DNA from: an uncultured Bdellovibrionales bacterium
GTDB taxonomy: Bacteria; Bdellovibrionota; Bdellovibrionia; Bdellovibrionales; UBA1609
DNA: 64,000 bases
Direction: 5' to 3'
NCBI GenBank assembly: GCA_903833275.1
Contig: CAILEP010000031.1
Location: 124,001-188,000, forward strand
Shown here: positions 56,181 to 64,000 of the stretch, piece after piece
Numbering within the stretch: position 1 is the stretch's first letter
How the letters are laid out: the number at the start of each line of letters is the position of its first letter
Program-made: the position numbers and the translations under genes
Notes under the pieces: model-generated
Seen by the model: the letters and a program-made list of their open reading frames with translations, nothing else
The model's database searches: none
Told to the model about the DNA's origin: nothing

Positions 56181-56621
56181 ATGAGTATTTTAGAAAGTCT
56201 TCACCCGCAAAAAGGGTCAACCCATAACTCAAAACGTCTTGGCCGTGGTCGCGGTTCGGGTAAGGGTGGTCGTGCCGGTAAAGGTAACAAGGGTCAAAAG
56301 CAGCGTAAGAGCGGAAACATTCGCCGGGGCTTTGAAGGCGGTCAGACGCCAGTTCATCGTCGAACACCAAAGTTTGGTTTCAAAAATACTATGTTTGCAA
56401 CCCGGTACGAAATTGTGAATTTGTCGACGCTTGAGAAGCTATCAGGAGAAGTGACTCTTGAGAGCTTGCAAAAGGCTGGATGTGTAAAGCATGGTCCCGT
56501 TAAGATATTAGGTCACGGCGAGCTTAAAAAAGCTTTGACGGTTAAGGCCCACAAATTTAGCGATACAGCTAAAGCGGCTATTGAAAAGGCCGGCGGCAAG
56601 GTCGAGGTTATTAAGCTGTGA
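56181..56621 (+). CDS. rplO: Ribosomal protein L15
   Basis: A 146-residue protein with the Gly/Arg/Lys-rich N-terminus (KRLGRGRGSGKGGRAGKGNKG in part) that threads through 23S rRNA. Its stop overlaps the secY GTG. Confidence 0.97.
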   Translation: MSILESLHPQKGSTHNSKRLGRGRGSGKGGRAGKGNKGQKQRKSGNIRRGFEGGQTPVHRRTPKFGFKNTMFATRYEIVNLSTLEKLSGEVTLESLQKAGCVKHGPVKILGHGELKKALTVKAHKFSDTAKAAIEKAGGKVEVIKL

Positions 56622-57940
56622 CACAACCCCGAGTAGCAATACCTACTGAGTTACGACAACGAATTCTTTTTACGCTCATGATGGTTGTGGTTTATCGAAT
56701 TGGCGTGGCTGTACCGACCCCAGGTGTTGACGGTAGCGCCGTATACGAGTTTTTCAATTCACATAGTGGAAGTCTTTTTGGGCTATTCAACACCTTTACT
56801 GGTGGTGCTCTCAATAGATTCAGCGTTTTTGCATTGGGTATTATGCCCTACATTTCGGCCTCTATTATTTTTCAGCTTCTTCAAACGGCAGTACCACAGT
56901 TAGAAGCCTTGAAAAAAGAGGGCGAGCAGGGACGAAAGAAAGTTAATCAATACACTCGCTATGCAACTGTGGCGCTTGCGATTATTCAAGGTTATGCAAT
57001 GGCCTCGTGGTTGATCAGAAGCCCGACAGCTGGCCGTCCAATCGTAGTTACTGAAGAATTTGGTTTACCATTTTTGAGCTTTCATGTTGTTACAATTATT
57101 ACGCTAACTGCAGGTACCTGCTTTATTATGTGGCTGGGTGAGCAGATCAATGAGCGCGGAGTTGGTAACGGTTCTAGCATAGTTATTTTTTCTGGTATCG
57201 CCGCAGGTATCCCTTCAGGCGCAATGAACTTGTGGAAGATGGTAAGCTCTGGTGAAATGAGTGCCCTTATCGCATTGCTTGTGATCGCCGGTATGTTAGC
57301 CGTTATCGCGTGTATCATATATCTTGAAGTGGGGCAGCGCCGAATTCCAATTCAGTACTCACAGCGTGGGCAAGGTCGAATGGCGATGCAGGCCCCGTCA
57401 TCTCATTTGCCGTTGAAAATTAATTTTGCGAACGTGATACCTCCGATTTTTGCATCTTCGCTTTTAATGTTTCCGGCGACTTTGGCGAGTTTCGTTAATA
57501 CTCCATGGCTACGAAATTTGCAGAGTTCGCTAGTTCCATCAGGCAGTATTTATAATATTGTGTTCGTATCGCTGATCGTATTTTTCTGTTTTTTCTATAC
57601 TGAAATTGTTTTTAATCCGAACGAACTTTCCGACAACTTGAAAAAATGGGGCGGCTTTATACCTGGCATACGCGCCGGCAGAAGTACATCAGAGTATCTT
57701 GTTACCGTTTTAAATCGGCTTACCGTGGCCGGAGCAATTTATCTATCAGTTATTTGTGTGATGCCCGGTATGTTAACCGAATATTTGCACGTTCCATTTT
57801 ATTTCGGCGGCACAACAGTTTTGATTTTGGTCGGCGTTGCACTAGACACTTCGCAACAGATTCAGTCGCATTTAATTACGGCGAAGTATGAGGGTGTTCT
57901 TAAGGGCGTCCGAATAAAAAGTCGGAGGGTTCAATATTGA
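56618..57940 (+). CDS. secY: Preprotein translocase subunit SecY
   Basis: A 440-residue, ten-helix channel of SecYEG. GTG start overlapping rplO (GTGA). ALGIMPYISASIIFQLL, FIMWLGEQINERGVGNGSSI and the C-terminal QSHLITAKYEGVLKG are conserved. Together with secE (33227) both core subunits lie in this window. Confidence 0.98.
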   Translation: MTQPRVAIPTELRQRILFTLMMVVVYRIGVAVPTPGVDGSAVYEFFNSHSGSLFGLFNTFTGGALNRFSVFALGIMPYISASIIFQLLQTAVPQLEALKKEGEQGRKKVNQYTRYATVALAIIQGYAMASWLIRSPTAGRPIVVTEEFGLPFLSFHVVTIITLTAGTCFIMWLGEQINERGVGNGSSIVIFSGIAAGIPSGAMNLWKMVSSGEMSALIALLVIAGMLAVIACIIYLEVGQRRIPIQYSQRGQGRMAMQAPSSHLPLKINFANVIPPIFASSLLMFPATLASFVNTPWLRNLQSSLVPSGSIYNIVFVSLIVFFCFFYTEIVFNPNELSDNLKKWGGFIPGIRAGRSTSEYLVTVLNRLTVAGAIYLSVICVMPGMLTEYLHVPFYFGGTTVLILVGVALDTSQQIQSHLITAKYEGVLKGVRIKSRRVQY

Positions 57941-58584
57941 ACATCCTTCTCTTTGGACCGCCGGGTGCTGGTAAAGGAACTCAATCTACTTTCTTGGTTG
58001 AGCGATTGAAAATGAAGCACATTAGCACTGGAGATTTGTTTCGGGCGGCCATTAAGAACAAGACATCTTTGGGCATTGAGGCCAAGGGATATCTTGATCA
58101 GGGAAGACTAGTCCCAGACTCGGTTACGATTGGGATGGTTGACGAAGTGCTAAAGAATAATGGGCGATCATCATCGGTAATTCTTGATGGTTTCCCGAGA
58201 AATGTTCCACAAGCTGAGGCCCTTGAGAAGCTTTTGGAAAAACATGATATGCAATTGGATCGAGCTGTATTTTTAGAGGTTCCGACAAATGCACTGGTTG
58301 AGCGCCTTTCGGGACGTCGAACTTGTCGTGGATGTGGGACGGTTTATCATTTGCAATCGAAGCCATTGAAGAATGGTAAAAATTGCGATGTTTGCGGTAG
58401 CACAGATGTGTATCAACGCGAAGACGATAAGGCGGAAACGATTAAGACTCGGCTGCAGGTTTATTCGGATTCGACCAGCCCGCTAAAAGAGTTTTACAGC
58501 AAGAAGAAGAAGCTTGTTGAGATTGATGGGCAAGGCGAAGTTGAAGCGGTATTTTTGAGAGTGAGAGAGGCGTTGAAAAGCTGA
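57937..58584 (+). CDS. adk: Adenylate kinase
   Basis: A 215-residue enzyme interconverting AMP, ADP and ATP. P-loop GPPGAGKGTQ, DGFPRNVPQAE and a LID with CRGC...CDVC, the zinc-binding form. The start is TTG at 57937, overlapping the secY stop (TTGA), with GGAGGG eight bases upstream; a TTG start is uncommon but no ATG fits. map and infA, often next, are absent. Confidence 0.96.
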   Translation: MNILLFGPPGAGKGTQSTFLVERLKMKHISTGDLFRAAIKNKTSLGIEAKGYLDQGRLVPDSVTIGMVDEVLKNNGRSSSVILDGFPRNVPQAEALEKLLEKHDMQLDRAVFLEVPTNALVERLSGRRTCRGCGTVYHLQSKPLKNGKNCDVCGSTDVYQREDDKAETIKTRLQVYSDSTSPLKEFYSKKKKLVEIDGQGEVEAVFLRVREALKS

Positions 58585-58743
58585 AAAATAGTGTGGACTA
58601 ATTGAGTCCGGAAGTGATATGGTGTGCGGTCTCAGCTTTTTGTGTTGATAAAATTTGTAAAAGGCTAATGATTACAATCGGTTACGACGAATTTTAAGTG
58701 GTCGGCCGAAAGTTGAAAGAATTCTGATTTAAAGAGGTTCGTC

Positions 58744-58857
58744 ATGAAAGTAAGAGCGTCAGTAAAAAGAATATGTGACAAGTGCAAAGTGCTAAAGCGC
58801 AGAGGCACGATTCGAGTTATTTGTGAGAACCCGAAACATAAACAACGTCAGGGCTAG
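58744..58857 (+). CDS. rpmJ: Ribosomal protein L36
   Basis: A 37-residue protein, [20 protein letters not shown] then [15 protein letters not shown]. Cys11, Cys14, Cys27 and His32 make the zinc ribbon, so this is the zinc-containing form. AGAGG lies upstream. The 159 bases between adk and this gene hold no other gene; a weak hairpin GGACT-AATTG-AGTCC follows adk, and an extended -10-like TGATTACAAT is at about 58666-58675. Confidence 0.96.
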   Translation: MKVRASVKRICDKCKVLKRRGTIRVICENPKHKQRQG

Positions 58858-58888
58858 ATTATATTTTTCGTAAAAATACGAGGAGAAC

Positions 58889-59263
58889 ATGGCACGTATT
58901 GCAGGTGTAGATTTACCAAGAAATAAAAGAATGGAAGTAGCATTGACCTACATTTACGGAGTCGGCCGCCCGCTTGCGCGTCGTCTTTGTGAGCTTTCAG
59001 GTGTGGATTCAAATTTGCGCAGTGATCATTTAACTGATGATCAGATTATTAAGTTGCGAGCTGCGATTGATTCACAAGGTAAAATTGAAGGTGATTTGCG
59101 ACGAGAAGTTTCAATGAACATTAAGCGACTTGTCGATCTTGGGTGTTACAGAGGACAACGACATAAAAAAGGTCTTCCGACCAGAGGGCAGCGAACTCGT
59201 TCAAATGCGCGTACACGCAAAGGCCCGCGTAAGACAGTTGCTAATAAAAAACAAGTTGTATAA
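58889..59263 (+). CDS. rpsM: Ribosomal protein S13
   Basis: A 124-residue head protein with [23 protein letters not shown] and the C-terminal [22 protein letters not shown] lies upstream. First gene of the alpha operon. Confidence 0.97.
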   Translation: MARIAGVDLPRNKRMEVALTYIYGVGRPLARRLCELSGVDSNLRSDHLTDDQIIKLRAAIDSQGKIEGDLRREVSMNIKRLVDLGCYRGQRHKKGLPTRGQRTRSNARTRKGPRKTVANKKQVV

Positions 59264-59280
59264 GTCACAAGGGAAATAAA

Positions 59281-59703
59281 ATGGCAGAGCAAGAAAAATC
59301 CGCGGAGAAAGCTAGCGATAAAGCAGCAACCGCACCGAAGAAAAAAACGAAACGAAATGTACCCGTCGGCAAGTGCTACATTCAATCAAGTTTTGGTAAC
59401 ACTATTGTGACTTTCACAGATGGTACTGGAAACGCTCTTTGCTGGTCGTCAGCGGGCATGCAGGGTTTCAAAGGCAGTCGTAAAGGAACGCCCTTTGCAG
59501 CTCAAGTTGCGGCAGAAGATGCCGGACGCAAAGCCTTGGAAAACGGTATTAAAAGCGTTGATCTTTTCATCAATGGCCCGGGCGCCGGTCGAGAACCTGC
59601 GGTCAGAGCATTGGCGAACTTGGGTATTCGAGTGACGTCGTTGAGAGACGTTACTCCTGTTCCGCACAATGGCTGCCGTCCCCCGAAACGTCGTCGTATT
59701 TAA
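59281..59703 (+). CDS. rpsK: Ribosomal protein S11
   Basis: A 140-residue platform protein with [22 protein letters not shown] and [13 protein letters not shown] and the C-terminal [13 protein letters not shown]. The N-terminal 25 residues are Lys/Ala-rich. rpsD does not follow: rpoA starts 26 bases later. Confidence 0.97.
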   Translation: MAEQEKSAEKASDKAATAPKKKTKRNVPVGKCYIQSSFGNTIVTFTDGTGNALCWSSAGMQGFKGSRKGTPFAAQVAAEDAGRKALENGIKSVDLFINGPGAGREPAVRALANLGIRVTSLRDVTPVPHNGCRPPKRRRI

Positions 59704-59729
59704 TTTTTTAGCTTTCATTAGGAGATAAT

Positions 59730-60782
59730 ATGCAACAGCACTACTACAAATTCTGGCGCGAACTCATCAGACCAAAAGGTTTCGAAGTCGAGAAAGATAG
59801 TCTTTCTGAGACCTACGGTAAATTCACAGTTCGTCCGCTTGAACGCGGTTATGGTGTTACTCTTGGCAATTCTCTTCGTCGAATTTTATTGAGTTCAATG
59901 ATGGGTTCAGCAGTAAGCGCCGTAAAGATCGAAGGCGTTTTGCATGAATTCAGCACTGTGCCAGACGTGCTTGAGGACGTAACAGATATAGTTTTGAACC
60001 TTAAACAAATTCGGTTCAAACAATTTGATGGCGAGCCTAAGACTTTGCATATTTCAAAGCGTGGTCCGGGCATCGTGACGGCTGCTGATATCCAAGTAAA
60101 TGATCAAGTCGTTGTTTTGAACCCTGAGCAGCATATTGCAACTTTGGGCAAAGACGCTAAATTTGAAGCCGAAATTATTATTAAATTTGGCCGTGGTTAT
60201 GTTGAAGCAGAAGCCCACAAGAAAGAAATGCCTGTTGGCTATATTTCTGTAGATTCTCTTCACAGCCCAATCCGTCGAGTAAATTACTCTGTTGCTAACG
60301 CACGCGTTGGTCAGCGAACAGATTATGATTCACTTGAGTTTGAGATCTGGACTGGTGGTTCGTTGAAGCCTGAAGAGGCAGTTTCGCTTGGTTCGAAAAT
60401 TTTGAAAGAACAGCTTCAGATATTTCTCACTTTCGACGAGAATCTTGAGCCGAAAGAAGAGGAAGTTAAATCTTCTTCACCCAAGCTCAATGAGAACTTG
60501 TTTCGTTCAGTTGATGATCTTGAGCTTTCGGTTAGAAGTGCGAACTGTTTGAAGAACGCAAACATTCGTTACATCGGTGAGCTTGTAACTAAAAGTGAAG
60601 CAGAGATGTTGAAGACTAAAAACTTTGGCCGTAAGTCATTGAATGAAATTAAAGAAATACTTGTTGGTATGGGCCTTTCGCTTGGAATGAAAATTGATGG
60701 CTGGCCGCCACCAGGTTGGGACCCAAACACTGTAGTGGCTAAACCCGCGGCAAGTGTCCCTGGGCCGACTAATCCGCAGTAA
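59730..60782 (+). CDS. rpoA: RNA polymerase alpha subunit
   Basis: A 350-residue subunit. The N-terminal assembly domain ([23 protein letters not shown]) and C-terminal domain ([35 protein letters not shown]) are complete. TTAGGAG lies upstream. Confidence 0.99.
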   Translation: MQQHYYKFWRELIRPKGFEVEKDSLSETYGKFTVRPLERGYGVTLGNSLRRILLSSMMGSAVSAVKIEGVLHEFSTVPDVLEDVTDIVLNLKQIRFKQFDGEPKTLHISKRGPGIVTAADIQVNDQVVVLNPEQHIATLGKDAKFEAEIIIKFGRGYVEAEAHKKEMPVGYISVDSLHSPIRRVNYSVANARVGQRTDYDSLEFEIWTGGSLKPEEAVSLGSKILKEQLQIFLTFDENLEPKEEEVKSSSPKLNENLFRSVDDLELSVRSANCLKNANIRYIGELVTKSEAEMLKTKNFGRKSLNEIKEILVGMGLSLGMKIDGWPPPGWDPNTVVAKPAASVPGPTNPQ

Positions 60783-60807
60783 GAATTTTGATTTTTAAGA
60801 GGTTGTT

Positions 60808-61320
60808 ATGAGACATAAGATACACAGTCATTCGTTTAATCGTAAGGGCGGCCCTCGCAAGGCTCTTATTAAGGGCTTAGTTATTTCGTTGGTGGAGCAC
60901 GGTCGTATTAAAACGACGCTTGCAAAGGCCAAAGAACTACGACGTCATATTGAGCGCGCGATTACCGTAGCCAAAGATGGAGATATCGCTGCCCGTCGAG
61001 TATTGTTGTCGAAAATTGGCAACGAGACTGCGGTTAATACGCTTGTTACAGACATTGGTGCTCGATTTAAGACAAGACCGGGTGGTTATACGAGAATTCT
61101 AAAGTTGAATGCTCGCCCTGGTGATATGGCTCCGATGGTATATATCGAATTCGTCGATTATGAATTGCCAGATGCGACTAAGGTAGCAGAGACAACTGTC
61201 GAAGCGGCTAAAGAAGCTAAGAGCAAAGCAAAGGCACGAGTCAAAATTGCGGCGAAGAAGAAAAAGGCGATACGCCAATTTCAATCTGCATCGCGAAGAA
61301 ATGAACGTCGCTCTAGTTAA
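60808..61320 (+). CDS. rplQ: Ribosomal protein L17 with C-terminal extension
   Basis: L17 is at the tunnel exit. Residues 1-about 118 are the standard protein (HSFNRKGGPRKALIKGLVISLVEHGRI). About 50 extra residues at the end are Lys/Ala-rich (EAAKEAKSKAKARVKIAAKKKKAIRQFQS...), likely rRNA-contacting or disordered. Last gene of the alpha operon. Confidence 0.95.
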   Translation: MRHKIHSHSFNRKGGPRKALIKGLVISLVEHGRIKTTLAKAKELRRHIERAITVAKDGDIAARRVLLSKIGNETAVNTLVTDIGARFKTRPGGYTRILKLNARPGDMAPMVYIEFVDYELPDATKVAETTVEAAKEAKSKAKARVKIAAKKKKAIRQFQSASRRNERRSS

Positions 61321-61329
61321 TAATCAAAT

Positions 61330-61899
61330 ATGAAATTGGCACCCGCTCTAAAGGCCACGTCCGTCGTGCTTCTGCTGGCGGGCGCTCTTGCCTTTGGATG
61401 GATGAACTATCGTCAATTTTTAAGCCGCGGGCGTCAAGCTCCCGACTCGGCAAAGCTTTTAAATCAGTTAGAGAAATCAGGACTGCCCAGCTTCAAGCTG
61501 GATGACCTTAAAGGTCGTGATATTTCACTAGCCACCTTTACTGGTAAGGTGGTCATTCTAAATTTTTGGGCTTCATGGTGCGATCCATGTGTTTCTGAAT
61601 TCCCGTCGTTGATCAGTCTAATTGAAAAATTCAATGGCGGCATTGTGCTTCTTGCCGTTTCAGCGGATTACGAAAGAAAAGACATCGATAGCTTTATGCA
61701 GCTTTTTAAAGTCAAAAGCCCGTTCATTCACATCTCGTGGGACAAAGACCTAAATTTGGCTAAGCAACTCGGGACTAGTCGTCTGCCAGAGTCTTATATC
61801 ATTGGCCGAGATGGCCATCTAATTCGTAAGGTTGCAGGGGTTGATGATTGGTCTTCACCCGGGGCCTTTGAATACTTCTCAGAATTATTAAAAAAATGA
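61330..61899 (+). CDS. TlpA/ResA-like membrane-anchored thiol-disulfide protein
   Basis: A 189-residue thioredoxin-fold protein with one N-terminal membrane helix (about 8-26), facing the periplasm. The active site is WCDPC (Cys84, Cys87) and the cis-Pro is in SRLPES. The domain starts with GLPSFKLDDLKGRDISL, as in TlpA/ResA. It likely reduces a specific partner (for example in cytochrome c maturation), which cannot be read here. No clear ribosome binding site; it starts 9 bases after rplQ, so coupling is possible. Confidence 0.88.
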   Translation: MKLAPALKATSVVLLLAGALAFGWMNYRQFLSRGRQAPDSAKLLNQLEKSGLPSFKLDDLKGRDISLATFTGKVVILNFWASWCDPCVSEFPSLISLIEKFNGGIVLLAVSADYERKDIDSFMQLFKVKSPFIHISWDKDLNLAKQLGTSRLPESYIIGRDGHLIRKVAGVDDWSSPGAFEYFSELLKK

Positions 61900-62888
61900 A
61901 CATCTTAATTCTGTGCCATGAGCAACTCGTGCCTGATATTCGCTATCAAGCAATGAGCGATGCCAAGATCGAGAACCAATCGTGGCGGACTGAAGGGTTC
62001 GTTGCAAAAGGTCTACGCAAGTTGGGGCACAAGTGTGCGTTTTGCGGCATAAGTGATAAAATTTCTCCTTTACGTAAAGCAATTTTTCGGTTGAAGCCCG
62101 ATGTAATTTTTAATTTGCTTGAAGAGTTTGATGATGAGGGGCTTTTTGAGCCAATAATCGTTAATTTTTTGGAAGGCGAAGGTTATTCGATCACGGGGTG
62201 CGGAGGTAATGGGCTTTTGTTCGCCCGCAATAAGGTCGCCACAAAGATCTTACTGGGTGAGCTTGGGGTGCGTGTGCCCAGCTCGCATCGATGGCCACAG
62301 ATTGTAAAATTCGTTGCTGAAGAGTCTTCGCGCGGCTTGAGCACCCGATCGATTGTAAATGACAATAAGCAACTGAAGCGCGAGATAGCCAGGCTTAAGA
62401 AAAAGGCATCTGGGCGAGTATTTTCTGAGGAATACGTAGAGGGTCGCGAACTCTATTGTGGCGTATTTAAACATCAAGATCGAATCGTTATTTCGGACCT
62501 TTGGGAAACCTCATTCGGCAACATGAGAGGGCCTAAAATATTGACCGAAAGGGCGAAGTGGGATTTTGCTTTTCGACGGCGACACGGTGTTAAAATGGCT
62601 AGGGCGAAAAATATCAATCAAGAGGTGATAGCCGAGGCTCGTAACTTTGCCGAATTGGCTACAAAAGCTCTTGAAATTCGAGGGGCGGCTCGAATTGATT
62701 TTCGTTTGAGCCCCAAAAAGGGACTCTATGTAATCGAGATTAACCCCAATCCGGACCTTGCGACCTATGATGAATATGCGGTTTGTTTGGTTGAGGCGGG
62801 TATTAAATACTCAGATCTGATGCAAATGATCGTTGACGAGGCGCTGTCTCGGGGCACGTCGCGGCCTGGTAAAGGTCTGAATTGTTAA
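61896..62888 (+). CDS. ATP-grasp ligase-like protein (D-Ala-D-Ala ligase fold)
   Basis: A 330-residue protein with a pre-ATP-grasp domain (MNILILCHEQL...) and an ATP-grasp core: EYVEGRELYCGVF, then GAARIDFRLSPKKGLYVIEINPNPDL with the metal-binding acidic/Asn residues of the D-Ala-D-Ala ligase group (IDFR, EINPNP). The segment that normally carries the ATP lysines and flexible loop is less clear (EESSRGLSTRSIV). It is probably a carboxylate-amine ligase, but the substrates are unknown and no second D-Ala gene is nearby. Its start overlaps the TlpA-like stop (ATGA). Confidence 0.85.
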   Translation: MNILILCHEQLVPDIRYQAMSDAKIENQSWRTEGFVAKGLRKLGHKCAFCGISDKISPLRKAIFRLKPDVIFNLLEEFDDEGLFEPIIVNFLEGEGYSITGCGGNGLLFARNKVATKILLGELGVRVPSSHRWPQIVKFVAEESSRGLSTRSIVNDNKQLKREIARLKKKASGRVFSEEYVEGRELYCGVFKHQDRIVISDLWETSFGNMRGPKILTERAKWDFAFRRRHGVKMARAKNINQEVIAEARNFAELATKALEIRGAARIDFRLSPKKGLYVIEINPNPDLATYDEYAVCLVEAGIKYSDLMQMIVDEALSRGTSRPGKGLNC

Positions 62889-62915
62889 CGAAAAATGTAT
62901 ACTTATGGTGACGCA

Positions 62916-63941
62916 ATGAAAAGATTTTTCGCGATCGTACTATTTGGAATGGCTTTTTGGATTCAAGCCCAAGATTGCCAGGCGCTTAATATTGACCCAA
63001 AGCAAACTTCTGTTTCGGGGGTTTCGTCGGGCGCCTATATGGCGGGCCAACTGGCTGTAGCCCACTCCGCGACGTTTATGGGCTTGGGATTGATCGCCGG
63101 CGGCCCATATTACTGCGCTCAGAGCTCTCTGTTGAGAGCCATGACGTTCTGTATGGATTATTTGCATTCGAAAATTGATGTTAGTGAATTGGTGACGAGC
63201 GCAAAAAATTTCGAGACGTCAAAAATAATCGATTCATTAGCTAATTTTAAGAGAATGCGAATCTATGCATTTTCAGGGTCGAATGACCGGGTTGTGCCGC
63301 AGGATTTGGTTGCCTCGAATTTCGATTTTTTTAAGAGCCTAGGCGTATCACCAGATCAGTTTAAATTTGATTCGGATACAGCCGCCGGCCACGCCTTTCC
63401 GACACTCGATTATGGCAATGAGTGTAGTGCACCCAGAGAGGCGCCATTTATAAGTAAATGTGGCGTCGATGGTGCGCTTCAAATTTTGACCCAGATTTAT
63501 GGCAGTCTTAAAGCCAAAACTACAGCAAAAGATGAAAACTTTTTTGAGGTTACGCAAGCAACGTCATCAATGCCTATACCAAAAGCATTTTCATTGGCCG
63601 ATTATGCGACGCTTTACGTCCCGACACAGTGTCAGGTCGGCGGCAAATGCAAACTGCATGTGGCGTTGCATGGTTGTCGTCAAACCAAAGAAGACATAGG
63701 CGATCAATTTATAAAACACACCGGCTACGCTGAGTGGGCAGAAACGAATGATATTATCGTGTTATTTCCGCAAGCGATTCGAAATGATGATTTGGGTAAC
63801 CCTAGGGGTTGTTGGGATTGGTGGGGGTATTCTTCTTCGTTTTATGCAACGAAAGAGGGCCCACAAATTAAAATGATTTATGAACTCGTACAATCAATCG
63901 GTCAGGGCAAAAGTTTAATTTTGAGTCATTTCAAGAACTAA
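62916..63941 (+). CDS. Secreted PHB-depolymerase-like esterase
   Basis: A 341-residue protein. The ATG at 62916 gives a signal peptide (MKRFFAIVLFGMAFWIQAQD in part); an upstream ATG at 62895 gives seven more residues. The lipase box is GVSSG (Ser37) in SGVSSGAYMAGQLAVAHS. An Asp in FSGSNDRVVP and His in TAAGHAFPT complete a likely triad. The C-terminal part has LHVALHGCRQTKEDIG and GCWDWWGY. This matches periplasmic or extracellular poly(3-hydroxybutyrate) depolymerases of the Rhodospirillum rubrum PhaZ1 type. In a predator it may digest prey storage polymer, but that is inference, and other esters are possible. Confidence 0.88.
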   Translation: MKRFFAIVLFGMAFWIQAQDCQALNIDPKQTSVSGVSSGAYMAGQLAVAHSATFMGLGLIAGGPYYCAQSSLLRAMTFCMDYLHSKIDVSELVTSAKNFETSKIIDSLANFKRMRIYAFSGSNDRVVPQDLVASNFDFFKSLGVSPDQFKFDSDTAAGHAFPTLDYGNECSAPREAPFISKCGVDGALQILTQIYGSLKAKTTAKDENFFEVTQATSSMPIPKAFSLADYATLYVPTQCQVGGKCKLHVALHGCRQTKEDIGDQFIKHTGYAEWAETNDIIVLFPQAIRNDDLGNPRGCWDWWGYSSSFYATKEGPQIKMIYELVQSIGQGKSLILSHFKN

Positions 63942-64000
63942 GTGCTTTTATTATCGCGGTAGAATTTCTTTAATTTTTTCAAAGCCCAGAACAATTAACA

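Overview
The window looks like the chromosome of a Bdellovibrio-like predatory bacterium (Bdellovibrionota) or a close relative. The reasons are a flagellin beginning MGMRVTTN, an NtrY/NtrX-type pair, a FecR protein next to a TPR/beta-barrel protein, and the proteobacterial order thr-tyr-gly-thr tRNAs-tuf-trp tRNA-secE-nusG-rplKAJL-rpoBC. Species cannot be fixed from sequence alone. I see no insertion sequence, prophage, CRISPR array or rRNA gene. Genes are dense, many overlap by 4 bases (ATGA-type), and most carry AAGGAG-like ribosome binding sites.

Layout. 1-107: start of a secreted protein running off the left edge (minus strand). 388-8086: nuoB-nuoCD-nuoE-nuoF-nuoG-nuoI, the soluble arm of complex I without any membrane subunit, then an unrecognised protein and recO. 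8107-12862 (minus strand): a DUF1304 membrane protein, a TPR protein with a probable outer-membrane barrel, a FecR-domain protein with DKGDKA repeats, and an H1-like basic/acidic protein. 13022-14316: a flagellin gene with a long, structured leader. 14317-15545 (minus strand): an alpha/beta hydrolase and a small Cys-rich protein. 15621-21686: clpB, then a 1099-residue protein with a signal-like N-terminus, two AAA+ modules and an FtsH-type (M41) zinc peptidase, whose start codon sits behind a run of twelve G. 21774-24216: ribE, a ribBA whose GTP cyclohydrolase II half lacks the zinc cysteines, ribH and a small unknown gene. 24253-31209: an NtrY-like kinase, an NtrX-like regulator, proS, pyrF and an rlmB-type methyltransferase.

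31222-61320 is the gene-expression core: four tRNAs, tuf, tRNA-Trp, secE, nusG, rplKAJL (with an L10 leader), rpoBC, rpsL-rpsG-fusA, then the S10, spc and alpha operons run together up to rplQ. This cluster lacks rplX (L24), rpsN (S14), map, infA and rpsD (S4) at their usual places, and has no second tuf after fusA. 61330-63941: a TlpA/ResA-like thioredoxin, an ATP-grasp protein and a secreted PHB-depolymerase-like esterase.

The most unusual candidates are the AAA+-AAA+-M41 protein with its poly-G start region, the FecR/TPR-barrel/DUF1304 group, the flagellin leader with Shine-Dalgarno-preceded mini-ORFs, the H1-like polyampholyte, and the gaps in the ribosomal-protein operons.
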